Source: Acidobacteriota bacterium (GTDB taxonomy: Bacteria; Acidobacteriota; Blastocatellia; UBA7656). Taken from it: DNA of 64,000 bases. The DNA is taken from NCBI GenBank assembly GCA_016201275.1, contig JACQDB010000107.1, forward strand, positions 1 through 64,000, given 5' to 3'. How positions within the stretch are numbered: the stretch's first letter is position 1; each line of letters begins with the position of its first letter. The translations under genes and the position numbers were made by a program. Below the pieces are notes generated by a model. That model ran no database searches. It had not been told where the DNA came from and was given only the letters and a program-made list of their open reading frames with translations. This document shows positions 1-8,449 of this stretch, piece after piece.

Positions 1-710
1 ATCGTTTTGCCTATACAGTGAATGATCCAGTAAATACAACTGATCCACTGGGATTGGATCCATCAATAATTGATCTAGGGAATGGTACATATGCCTATCG
101 AACCTGTTTCCGCATAGGGGAGAATAGTTGGTGTGAGTGGAGAGTCTATACTGAATATGAACCCAGAGGTCCGAACAGGTCAGGTGGACAACGATATAAT
201 TGTCCTCCAGAATTGAAGAAAGGTGCGCTTGATGCTTTCGAAGGTCACCTAAACAGCCTCGTCAGTGCGGTTTCAAATATAGACGCTGCATTCTCAAATA
301 TATTAAATATCTTGCATGGAATCGCTGGTCTTGAAGATATAGAAAGAAAAGGTGATGAATTGTTGAACAACTTGACTGAGCTATTAGAGAGTGCCCGTGG
401 CTTACGTCCAAGTGGCAATATTGATCCTAGCCAACTAGGTAGCGCTTTGGGTAGATGGTTAAACCGTCTTCCTATTATTCCCGATACCTTTCCAAACTTG
501 GAAAGTTTACATGGTAATCTGGAGGGTACTTTTCTAAACAAATCAGAGATGGAGGCTTTTGCCCTGAATATTCCCAAGTGCAGCAATCTAAACGATGATG
601 AGAAAAAACGTTTCAATGAACTGAACGCGAGACGAGAACGCCTTAACCGAACTTTAATCCCCTTCTTGAGCAATCTTAATGCAAGAATAAGCCCGATTGC
701 AGGAGGCTAA
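1..710 (+). CDS. RHS repeat-associated core protein, C-terminal end (5' partial)
   Basis: The reading frame is open from the window edge and first reads RFAYTVNDPVNTTDPLGL, the conserved end of the RHS core. The core encapsulates variable C-terminal domains in RHS/YD-repeat proteins, so only the end of the shell and the variable tip are present. The tip (about 215 residues after DPLGL) is mostly predicted helical, with Leu/Asn/Glu-rich stretches and three Cys, and matches no toxin fold I recognise. A GTG at 18 lies inside the core motif and is unlikely to be a start. AT-rich composition is common for RHS tips. The ribosome-binding site of the next gene (AGGAGG, 701-706) overlaps the last codons, so the two are probably translated together. 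Function of the tip is unknown. Confidence 0.8.
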   Translation, partial: RFAYTVNDPVNTTDPLGLDPSIIDLGNGTYAYRTCFRIGENSWCEWRVYTEYEPRGPNRSGGQRYNCPPELKKGALDAFEGHLNSLVSAVSNIDAAFSNILNILHGIAGLEDIERKGDELLNNLTELLESARGLRPSGNIDPSQLGSALGRWLNRLPIIPDTFPNLESLHGNLEGTFLNKSEMEAFALNIPKCSNLNDDEKKRFNELNARRERLNRTLIPFLSNLNARISPIAGG

Positions 711-719
711 GATAATTGC

Positions 720-1868
720 ATGAATAGAATGATACGTATATTTCTTATTTACATTGTTGTTTTTGCCCTGACGGCTCTGACAAACATCTCTTCAATAGCC
801 TGGAGTCAGGTGCAGACAAATAATAAGGAACATGGGATTGCCGGACATTCAATTCTTGCTACATACCTTGTTTCAACATACATGAAGCAAGGAATTTATT
901 TAGATGAAGTACGGACTATTTTGGAGGATCGTAGAGGGTTAATATGGATGGGCAGTATTATCGGACTTTATTGCTACGATCCTTTCCGAGAGGAATGGCG
1001 CGTTTACAATGACGCTCTAGGGCCTAGGAGCCTCAGATGGATTAAGAATATCACTGAAGATGCACAAGGACGAATTTGGGCACAAGATGGATTACGAGGA
1101 TGGGCTTACTTTGATGGCACAGCATGGCATAAAGCAAAAGAGCTGTTCCCGCCTTCGATCAAAAAAGAGCCGCTTTTCTGCTTCTCCGCGAGTAATGATA
1201 TTTTGTGGTTCGGATCATCAGACGGATTGATTAAATATGATGGAGTGAAATGGACAAAGCCGTTTCTACCTCCTTCAGAGATTGAGCGTGACAATCCTCA
1301 TAACAAAGAGAAAGATCGCCATTCAACAGCATATCCAAATAAGTTCGACTCGGAGGATGAGAAAAATCCGCTAAACGAAGGATGGTGCGGACATCAAGAC
1401 CGTGATGGATTAATCTGGATAGGAACGAAAAAATCTCTCCTAACTTTTCATCCATACACGAAAAAATGGGAAGTCATCTCCTTACCCGGAAACTTGGAGG
1501 GAGTTTGGCATATCTATGAAGACCGTCAAGCAAGATTATGGTTTGCGGATTCTCGCGGCAATATGACGGTTTATGACAAGAGAGTAAAACGGTGGTCATC
1601 CTACAATCTAACGACATATTTTCCCAAGCTTGATCTGGCTATTGAAGGAATCTATCAAGACAAAACTGGCAGAATGATGATTGCTACCAGTGAGGGGTTA
1701 GTGCTTTTTGATGCGGCACAAGGTTCTTGGGAACTTTTGACTGCTTACAATACAAATCGGCTATTAGGTTATAATGTGAATTGTGTAACAGAGGATAAAC
1801 GAGGGAGAATCTGGGTTGTGGGTGAAGAGGCGGTGATCGTATTATCGAATGAACTGAGAATAAGGTGA
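720..1868 (+). CDS. Secreted seven-repeat beta-propeller (two-component-regulator propeller type)
   Basis: 382 residues. An N-terminal hydrophobic stretch (about residues 5-28, followed by AWSQ) looks like a signal peptide. About seven repeats follow, each of the form (D/E)D-x-x-G-x-(I/L)W-x-G-x-x-x-G-L-x-x-(Y/F)D: EDRRGLIWMGS, EDAQGRIWAQDG, SNDILWFGSSDG, DRDGLIWIGT, DRQARLWFADSRG, DKTGRMMIATSEG and EDKRGRIWVVGEE. This is the Reg_prop repeat found as the sensor half of hybrid histidine kinases, but here the protein ends after one propeller with no membrane anchor or kinase. It starts nine bases after the RHS stop with an SD in the RHS gene. Its place directly after an RHS tip is where an immunity gene often sits, but a secreted propeller is not a typical immunity protein. 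Confidence 0.75.
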   Translation: MNRMIRIFLIYIVVFALTALTNISSIAWSQVQTNNKEHGIAGHSILATYLVSTYMKQGIYLDEVRTILEDRRGLIWMGSIIGLYCYDPFREEWRVYNDALGPRSLRWIKNITEDAQGRIWAQDGLRGWAYFDGTAWHKAKELFPPSIKKEPLFCFSASNDILWFGSSDGLIKYDGVKWTKPFLPPSEIERDNPHNKEKDRHSTAYPNKFDSEDEKNPLNEGWCGHQDRDGLIWIGTKKSLLTFHPYTKKWEVISLPGNLEGVWHIYEDRQARLWFADSRGNMTVYDKRVKRWSSYNLTTYFPKLDLAIEGIYQDKTGRMMIATSEGLVLFDAAQGSWELLTAYNTNRLLGYNVNCVTEDKRGRIWVVGEEAVIVLSNELRIR

Positions 1869-2023
1869 TTGATTTTACGCAGCCACAAAACCATTCTTGA
1901 AATTGAGTTGTGTTCCATCGCTTTGGTAAAGTTGCGAACCAATTGTAAACTCCTCAGCCGGTCAAATCAGAAAGAATCCAACCTGTAGCCATTCATCGAA
2001 TTTTCTCTGTCGCTTTTACTCAG

Positions 2024-2135
2024 CTCGACTTTGTACATTTTTCAGGGGCAAATAAGGCTTATTGAAAAGCTCTTTGCTTTCAACCCCTGGAATTATTGAA
2101 CATCAACCTTTTGACGTAATGTTCAATAATTCGAT
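2024..2135 (-). repeat. Deleted copy of hairpin-array repeat X (X3)
   Basis: 2024-2045 matches the reverse complement of the right end of the full copy at 41459-42076. It is followed by a hairpin at 2090-2134 equivalent to the left hairpin of the full copies. The C-rich hairpin array between them is missing. This is the only structure I see in the gene gap 1869-2253; the rest has no recognisable feature except the leader of the acyl-CoA ligase. Confidence 0.6.
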
Positions 2136-2253
2136 CTGCTAACAGCAAAGTAAGCGCGATGACCTGCCCATCATTATTCCAATTTACATATTTCTTTTGC
2201 CGCATTACAATAGCCGCGCTTTTGAGTTCATCGCTGGCAAGGCAGATATCGCA

Positions 2254-4068
2254 ATGGAAAATTCCCCGCCCAAAACCCTCGTCGAGTTGCTCAAACAAGC
2301 AACCGCCGCGCAACCGCAAAAAGAGGTGCTGCGCTTCAAACAGGATAAACAATGGACCGGCATCACCGGCCAGGAACTCTTTGAGCGGGTGCGCCGCGTC
2401 ACCCTTGGCCTCTACGATTTCGGCATACGCAAATGGGATCGCGTCGCGGTGCTTGCCGAAAGCGGGCCGCAGTGGTCTATCACCGATTACGCCATTCTTT
2501 CCACCGGCGCGATCAACGTGCCGATCTATCCGACGCAACCCGTTGAACAGGTCGAATACATACTGCGCGAATCGCAACCCAAGCTGCTCTTTGTCTCCAA
2601 CGCCAAACAGTTGAAGCGCGTTGCCGATGCCTTACAAAAATTTCCCGACCTCCACATCATTCCTTTTCAAGATATATCGAATGGCGAAAATCTCACTTCC
2701 TACGCAAGCCTGGAAGCGCGTGGCGCGCAACTTTTACTGGACAAGCCGGGCTTGTTTGAAGCCATCTCTACCGATGTGAAGCCTGCGGATTTGGCTTCGA
2801 TTATTTACACTTCGGGGACGACGGGCGAACCAAAAGGCGCGTTGCTGTCGCACGCCAATATCGTCTCGAACGCGATGGCGGCGGGCGCGGTTTTTGAACT
2901 GGAGCCGGACAATCAGATATTGTCGTTTCTGCCGCTATCGCACATCTTCGAGCGCATGGTGTTGTACCTGTGTCTCTATTTCGGCGTGCAGATTAATTAT
3001 TCGGGCGGCATCGAAACCGTCGCCAACGATTTGAAAGAGGTGCATCCGACGTTGATGACCACCGTGCCGCGTCTGCTCGAAAAAGTTTTTGCGCGTATGC
3101 AGAAAACGGCTGCCGATAAAGGCGGCTTGAGTAAAAAGATGTTTGATTGGTCGCTTGAGGTAGCGCGGCAATCGTCCGATTATCTAGCCGAACGAAAATC
3201 TCTGCCCTTGACCTTGAGCGTCAAACGCAAGGTCGCCGATAAACTGGTGTTCGGCAAATTGCGCGAAGCCCTGGGCGGCAAAATGATGCGCGTGGTGTCG
3301 GGCGGCGCGGCCTTGCCTGTAGATATTGCCAGAGTCTTTATCGGCGCAGGCATTCCCGTCTTGCAAGGCTACGGGTTGACCGAAACTTCGCCGGTCATCG
3401 CGGTCAATTCGATCAAGCAAAATCGCATAGGCGCGGTGGGGCGTCCGCTGCCCGGCGTCGAGGTGAAACTGGCCGAAGACGGCGAAATACTGGCGCGTGG
3501 CGCAGCGATTTTTCAAGGCTATTTCAACAAAGTCGCAGAGACTGCCAGCGTCTTTACCGAAGAGGCGGAAGGCGAACGCTGGTTCAAGACCGGCGATATT
3601 GGCAAGCTCGATAAAAACGGCTTTTTATACATCACCGACCGCAAGAAAGATTTGATTAAAACTTCGGCGGGCAAGTATGTCGCGCCGCAAATGTTGGAAG
3701 GCATGATTTCGCAAAGCCCGTTTGTCGAGCAGGTGATTATCATCGGCGACAAACGCAAATATGTGGCGGCGTTGATCGTGCCGGAGTTCGAGCAGTTGCG
3801 CTCGTGGGCCAAAGATCAGGGCCTTGACGCCAGCGACAAAAGCCAGTTGATTGCCGACAAGCGCGTTGTAGATTTGCTCAAACAGGAAGTCAATCGTTTG
3901 ACCAAAGGGTTGGCCGATTATGAAAAGGTCAAACGCATCGCCTTGTTGCCGAAAGAATTCACCATTGATGGCGGCGAATTGACCGCGACGTTGAAAGTGC
4001 GCCGCCGCGTTGTCGAAGAAAAGTATCAAGCGTTGATCGAATCGCTCTATCCGACCGGCGCGGAATGA
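2254..4068 (+). CDS. Long-chain fatty-acid--CoA ligase (AMP-forming)
   Basis: 604 residues, the usual length of the FadD15-like group. It activates fatty acids with ATP via an acyl-adenylate and transfers the acyl group to CoA; a cytoplasmic or peripheral membrane enzyme. Seen: adenylate P-loop YTSGTTGEPKG beginning at about residue 185, GYGLTETSP at about 372, and the C-terminal WFKTGDIGKLD...YITDRKKDLIKTSAGKYVAP hinge/catalytic segment. The ATG at 2254 is chosen because the upstream in-frame extension (from 2197) carries residues unlike the family and family homology begins at MENSPPKTLVELL. It stands alone between non-related genes. Chain-length preference cannot be read from the sequence. 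Confidence 0.93.
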   Translation: MENSPPKTLVELLKQATAAQPQKEVLRFKQDKQWTGITGQELFERVRRVTLGLYDFGIRKWDRVAVLAESGPQWSITDYAILSTGAINVPIYPTQPVEQVEYILRESQPKLLFVSNAKQLKRVADALQKFPDLHIIPFQDISNGENLTSYASLEARGAQLLLDKPGLFEAISTDVKPADLASIIYTSGTTGEPKGALLSHANIVSNAMAAGAVFELEPDNQILSFLPLSHIFERMVLYLCLYFGVQINYSGGIETVANDLKEVHPTLMTTVPRLLEKVFARMQKTAADKGGLSKKMFDWSLEVARQSSDYLAERKSLPLTLSVKRKVADKLVFGKLREALGGKMMRVVSGGAALPVDIARVFIGAGIPVLQGYGLTETSPVIAVNSIKQNRIGAVGRPLPGVEVKLAEDGEILARGAAIFQGYFNKVAETASVFTEEAEGERWFKTGDIGKLDKNGFLYITDRKKDLIKTSAGKYVAPQMLEGMISQSPFVEQVIIIGDKRKYVAALIVPEFEQLRSWAKDQGLDASDKSQLIADKRVVDLLKQEVNRLTKGLADYEKVKRIALLPKEFTIDGGELTATLKVRRRVVEEKYQALIESLYPTGAE

Positions 4069-4100
4069 GGCGATTGGGTGAGCATCGGCGGAATAAGTTC

Positions 4101-4178
4101 TGCCACCAAGACACGAAGAACACCAAGGTGCACCAAGACCTCTGGGTGCACCCTGGTGTTCTTTGAGCCTTGGTGGCA
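4101..4178. repeat. CACCAAGG-type inverted repeat in a 570-base gap
   Basis: Left arm 4101-4134 (TGCCACCAAGACACGAAGAA and on) and right arm 4144-4178 are near-perfect reverse complements and contain CACCAAG/CACGAAG short direct repeats. It lies 32 bases after the acyl-CoA ligase stop and could act as a terminator without a T-run. Further on, 4320-4332 and 4341-4351 form a small hairpin (CCAATTCTTC/GAAGAATTGG) in the leader of the TonB receptor. I see no gene in 4069-4640. Confidence 0.65.
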
Positions 4179-4640
4179 GACAGGCATTCGCTGATTAACG
4201 CCTTGATTCACTCACGGCGATTTGTTGGAATTTTGTAAACCGATGTAAAAAATTATTTCCTGCCATCGGGGTGTCGAACCCGCAAAAATCTCTGATCTGA
4301 AATCGGTCGAAACAGATTTCCAATTCTTCGTAAAAATGTATGAAGAATTGGACGCCTCGCCGTTTCGGCTTTTCGTAAACCGCTCTTGATTGGCGCTTTC
4401 AGCAGCCGCAAAAACTGGCATAGCGATTGCAACTTTTCTTCGCATCGTTATCCAGCCAGCCCGTTTGTGCAAACCCATTTCACGTTCATGTAAAAAATTT
4501 GTGTAGAACGCGAAGCGAGTTGCCAGACCATTATCGAGGGCTAAGAAATTATTTGCGGAAGACGCAGTGGACTGGCTACCCGTGTGTTTGCTGATGGCCA
4601 AAATTCATCCACTGCGTCTGGCAAAAACAGGAGTGAAAGA

Positions 4641-7600
4641 ATGAAGATCAAATCATTATTACTGATAATTCTGTTGCTGAGTTTGACCATTCCGGTCGGC
4701 GCGCAAACCAGTCGCGGCACGGTCAATGGCATAGTCAGCGATCCAACCGGCGCAGTCATCGCTGGCGCTATCGTCACGCTAACCCATAACCAGACGGGCG
4801 TGACGCGCTCCACGACCAGCAATGAAGAGGGCGCGTATCGCTTCGATGCCGTTGATCTGGGCACCTATTCCGTGAAGGTCGCCGCGCCGAGTTTTGGTGC
4901 GGTCACCAAAACCAACGTCGCGGTGAGCGCCAATCAAACGGCGACCGTTGATGTGCAGTTAAGCCCTACGGGCGGCGATGTAGTGGTTGATGTAAGCGCC
5001 GGTTCGGGCGAACTGCTGCAAAGCCAGGCTCCCGTGCGTGGCGGCAACATCGAACAGAAAAAGATTGTGGAATTGCCCTTTGCAACACGCAATCCGGTGT
5101 CGCTGGCTTTAACCTTGCCAGGCGTTTCTTCAAACCGCTTCGGCTTTGGCGTCGCTACTTTTTCGGTCAATGGTTCTCGCGGACGCTCGAATAATTTTTT
5201 GATAGACGGCACCGAGAACAATGATATATCAGTTGCCGGACAAGCCTTTCAAATCACCAACCCCGATGCGGTTGCCGAAGTATCGGTGCAGACTTCGAAT
5301 TATGATGCCGAGTTTGGGCGTGCGGGCGGCGCGGTCGTCAACACCATCACCCGAAGCGGCACCAATAATTATCATGGCACGTTGTCGTATCTGGTCGAAT
5401 CCACGCGCTTCAATGCGATCACCAGCACCATCGCTTTGAATCCCGAAGTGCAGCGTCGCAGACGACCATTGCCCGGTACCGATCAATTTTTTTCCGGCAC
5501 GTTCGGTGGCCCGATCAAACGCGAACGCACTTTTTTCTTCGGCGCGTTTCAAGAGCAACGCACCAATGCTTCCGGCACGGTTAACCTCGTCACCATTTCG
5601 GCGGCGGGACGAGCCAGATTGCGCGGCCTGTTTCCGGAAGGGCGCAATCGCAACGTAGATACTTTTTTGACAGCGACTGCGGGAGCCGATGCGACGAGTC
5701 AGTTTTTTACCCAAGACCTAGGCAATGGTCGCGGGCCGATTGAATTCGGTACGGCTATCGCTTCGTTCCCGAATCAGTTTCGTGATCGTCAATGGCAGGC
5801 GCGCATAGACCATAAGCTCGGCGAAAATGATCAGCTTTCCGGGCGCTATCTGTATGACGATCAGGATGCGCCTACAGGTGGCGGCGGCGGCTTTCCCAGT
5901 TTCATCACCAGCAACAAAAATCGCTTTCAGAATTTTCTCATTGCCGAAACGCACGTCTTCTCTTCGCATCTGACCAACGAATTGCGACTGGCTTATAATC
6001 GCATCACTCTGGCCTTTCCCAACGATGCCAAAAATCCGTTAGGGCAAACCTTACCGGCGATTGACCCGGGCTTGCCGTTCAGCATCGTCGGCGTTGCCAC
6101 CAACATTCCGCAAGGGCGCATTGCCAACAATTATTTGTTACAGGACACCGCGTCTTACATCATCGGCAATCACACCTTTCGTTTCGGCACGGAGTTGATG
6201 CAACAGCGTTCGCGGCAGTTTGCGCCGATTGTCGAACGCGGCTTGTTGACTTATCGCTCGTCGCCTGGCAGATCGGATTTCGCCAATTTTGTTGATGATT
6301 TCGGCGGTTCCGGTGGCGGCGCAAGACGCGATTTCGGCAGCGCCGCGTATTATCCCGAATTATTCCGCCAAGCCTATTTCGGCCAAGATCGCTGGCGCGT
6401 CAGCGACGCGTTGACTCTGACGCTCGGCTTGCGCTACGAATATTTCGGCCTGCCGATTAATGCGGTTCGCACCGCCGCGTTCACCGGTTTATTCAATGTT
6501 GATCCGGCCACGTTGACCGGCCCCTTCAGCCAGCCGAATCAAGTCGAGCCGGATAAAAATAACTTTTCGCCAACCCTAGGCATTGCCTACACGCCTGCCT
6601 TCAAGTCGGGTTGGCTGAGTCGTGTGTTCGGTGATAAACGCTCGGTGATTCGCGGCGGTTATCAAATCGGTTACGACTCCTTCTTCAACAACATCGCCTC
6701 GAACGCGCAGACCTCTGCGCCGAATGTGGTGGCGACCAATCTGGCTTCGACGGTTTCGACGGCCAATCCGCGAGGCTTGGCGAATGTTTCGGGAGCGCTG
6801 CCGCTCGCGCCGCGTCCGCTGTCGCCATTCGACAGTCAAGTGCTGGTTGTCAAAAATCTGGTGAACCCGTATTACCAGCGTTGGTCACTCGGTGTGCAGC
6901 GAGAGTTGCCGGGCAGTTTCCTGCTTGATGTTTCCTATGTTGGCTCGAAGGGGACGAAGCTTTTTATCAATGAAGACCTGAATCCGCTAGTGCCTGCGGC
7001 CTTGCGCGTCACGCCTGCCGGATACACGGGGGCGACTTCGGGTCGCCTGGATAATTTGCAAGGCTCGCGTTTGATTCGCACCAACGGCGGTTCGTCTTCC
7101 TATCATTCCGGGCAACTGTTTGTCCAACGTCGTTTCGCCAATGGCTTCACGATGTCTGCGGCTTATACCTATTCCAAGTTGATTGACAACGCCAGCGAAG
7201 TCTTTGGCGTCGCCAATAACAACCAGCCGCAGCAGGCCGCCGTGCCTTCCATACTCGGCGGACAGGCGCGTGAACGCGGCGTGTCCTTGTTTGACCGTAC
7301 CCATAGAGCCTCGTTCACCTACGTCTATGAACTGCCGTGGATGCGCGATCAGAAAGGCGTATTGGGCAGAGTGGTTGGCGGTTGGCAGATCGCCGGGATC
7401 ACGACCTTCGAAAGCGGCGCGCCGTTGACGGTGAGCAACGGGCAGGACGCCGACAGCATAGGCGGCAATCTGGATCGCCCGGACTTCAATCCGAACGGAC
7501 GCTTCGGCGTGCGCGCCGTGCCGAGCGCCAGCAGTCCTACAGGGTACGTCAACCCCGATAACAACAACGCGCCGATCAATCGCAGCGACGCCATGTTCAT

Positions 7601-7925
7601 AGGCATTGCGGCAAACTCCGGGCGCACCGGCAATCTTGGACGCAACACCTTGCGTACTCCGGGCATCAACAACACCAATTTGACGTTGACCAAACGGGTG
7701 GCGATTACGGAAGGCAGCCGTATCGAATTCCGCACGGAGTTCTTCAATGTGTTCAATCATCCGCAATTCACCAACATCAGCGCCAGCGCCTTTGCGCCGA
7801 CTTCGGGAGCCTCGACAACGATTTCGGCAAGCGTGTTTGGCTCGCCAGCCGGACGTTTTCTGATGCCGGAGTTCGCCGATGGCGGCGGTCGCGTGGTGCG
7901 CTTCCAGTTGAAGTATCTGTTTTAG
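4641..7925 (+). CDS. TonB-dependent receptor, Oar-like, with carboxypeptidase-regulatory N-terminus
   Basis: 1094 residues from the ATG at 4641, which has GGAG ten bases upstream and opens a clear signal peptide (MKIKSLLLIILLLSLTIPVGA|Q). Residues about 25-110 form a CarboxypepD_reg-like beta-sandwich (GTVNGIVSDPTGAVIAGAIV). A plug-like region follows (FSVNGSRGRSNNFLIDGTEN), then a long beta-barrel ending in Phe (RFQLKYLF), the classical outer-membrane C-terminus. These proteins are expanded in Acidobacteria and are thought to import polymers or siderophores through energy from TonB; the substrate is not evident. A TonB-like protein is encoded far away at 43360-44649. An earlier in-frame start at 4584 would spoil the signal peptide. 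Confidence 0.9.
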   Translation: MKIKSLLLIILLLSLTIPVGAQTSRGTVNGIVSDPTGAVIAGAIVTLTHNQTGVTRSTTSNEEGAYRFDAVDLGTYSVKVAAPSFGAVTKTNVAVSANQTATVDVQLSPTGGDVVVDVSAGSGELLQSQAPVRGGNIEQKKIVELPFATRNPVSLALTLPGVSSNRFGFGVATFSVNGSRGRSNNFLIDGTENNDISVAGQAFQITNPDAVAEVSVQTSNYDAEFGRAGGAVVNTITRSGTNNYHGTLSYLVESTRFNAITSTIALNPEVQRRRRPLPGTDQFFSGTFGGPIKRERTFFFGAFQEQRTNASGTVNLVTISAAGRARLRGLFPEGRNRNVDTFLTATAGADATSQFFTQDLGNGRGPIEFGTAIASFPNQFRDRQWQARIDHKLGENDQLSGRYLYDDQDAPTGGGGGFPSFITSNKNRFQNFLIAETHVFSSHLTNELRLAYNRITLAFPNDAKNPLGQTLPAIDPGLPFSIVGVATNIPQGRIANNYLLQDTASYIIGNHTFRFGTELMQQRSRQFAPIVERGLLTYRSSPGRSDFANFVDDFGGSGGGARRDFGSAAYYPELFRQAYFGQDRWRVSDALTLTLGLRYEYFGLPINAVRTAAFTGLFNVDPATLTGPFSQPNQVEPDKNNFSPTLGIAYTPAFKSGWLSRVFGDKRSVIRGGYQIGYDSFFNNIASNAQTSAPNVVATNLASTVSTANPRGLANVSGALPLAPRPLSPFDSQVLVVKNLVNPYYQRWSLGVQRELPGSFLLDVSYVGSKGTKLFINEDLNPLVPAALRVTPAGYTGATSGRLDNLQGSRLIRTNGGSSSYHSGQLFVQRRFANGFTMSAAYTYSKLIDNASEVFGVANNNQPQQAAVPSILGGQARERGVSLFDRTHRASFTYVYELPWMRDQKGVLGRVVGGWQIAGITTFESGAPLTVSNGQDADSIGGNLDRPDFNPNGRFGVRAVPSASSPTGYVNPDNNNAPINRSDAMFIGIAANSGRTGNLGRNTLRTPGINNTNLTLTKRVAITEGSRIEFRTEFFNVFNHPQFTNISASAFAPTSGASTTISASVFGSPAGRFLMPEFADGGGRVVRFQLKYLF

Positions 7926-7989
7926 ACGGTGAACCGCAGCGCATCCGTCATCAGGCGTAGAGGATGGGCAAAAATCATCTACGCCTGAT

Positions 7990-8379
7990 CTCGGCTTGGT
8001 ACAAGTTGAGATCGGGCAACCCCAATCAAGAACTGACGTTGCGGTTCGCGCCGGGAATGATTGCACCTCAACAAACTGAGGTGCAATCATTCCAAGGGTT
8101 GAAAAAGCCAATGAAATCAGGCTGCTTTGCTGCTGAAAAAACTACCAACGGAAAGCCGAGGCGGTTAGGGAATTCGCTTGAATCCCCCCAACGGCAGTTG
8201 GAGGATTCGTTTCTCGTTGGCAGCGTTGCGTAGGTTGAATTTTAACTATCCCCCGATTTCCATCGGGGGGATTGGTAGAGGTTGCGCGGCGTTGCGTAGG
8301 TTGGACTTTAAGCATCCCCCAACGGTAGTTGGGGGGATTGACCAGGCTGCTTCGCCTCTGAAAAATGTACCCAGTCGAG
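7990..8379 (+). repeat. Hairpin-array repeat X, copy X1
   Basis: About 390 bp. Left end resembles that of the copy at 41459. A 5' hairpin (8053-8092) is followed by a conserved spacer (GTTGAAAAAGCC ... CTGCTGAAAAA). Two CCCCC-NNN/NNN-GGGGG hairpins come next (about 8249-8271 with GAT/ATC stem tips, and 8315-8337 with AAC/GTT tips) plus a weaker one near 8185. The right end carries GAAAAATGTAC...GTCGAG. It fills the gap between the TonB receptor and the convergent glycosyltransferase. Short open frames inside it are composed of repeat and are not genes. Confidence 0.75.
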
Positions 8380-8449
8380 TTGATGACTTGAGCTTGCGCT
8401 CTTCGGAAAATTCGGTCGCGCTTTTTTAGCAACGACGCGGCGCTTGATT

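Noticed and set aside
4212-4601. 129-codon frame on the reverse strand upstream of the TonB receptor
   Set aside because: No ribosome-binding site, no recognisable domain and hairpins in the DNA; more likely leader or intergenic sequence.
6987-8111. 374-codon frame opposite the TonB receptor
   Set aside because: A shadow of a GC-rich gene with strong frame bias; Arg/His-rich translation without family features.
7964-8432. Open frames of about 83-96 codons between the TonB receptor and the glycosyltransferase
   Set aside because: They cover repeat X1, and the same peptide pieces recur at 41573-42069, so they are repeat translations.
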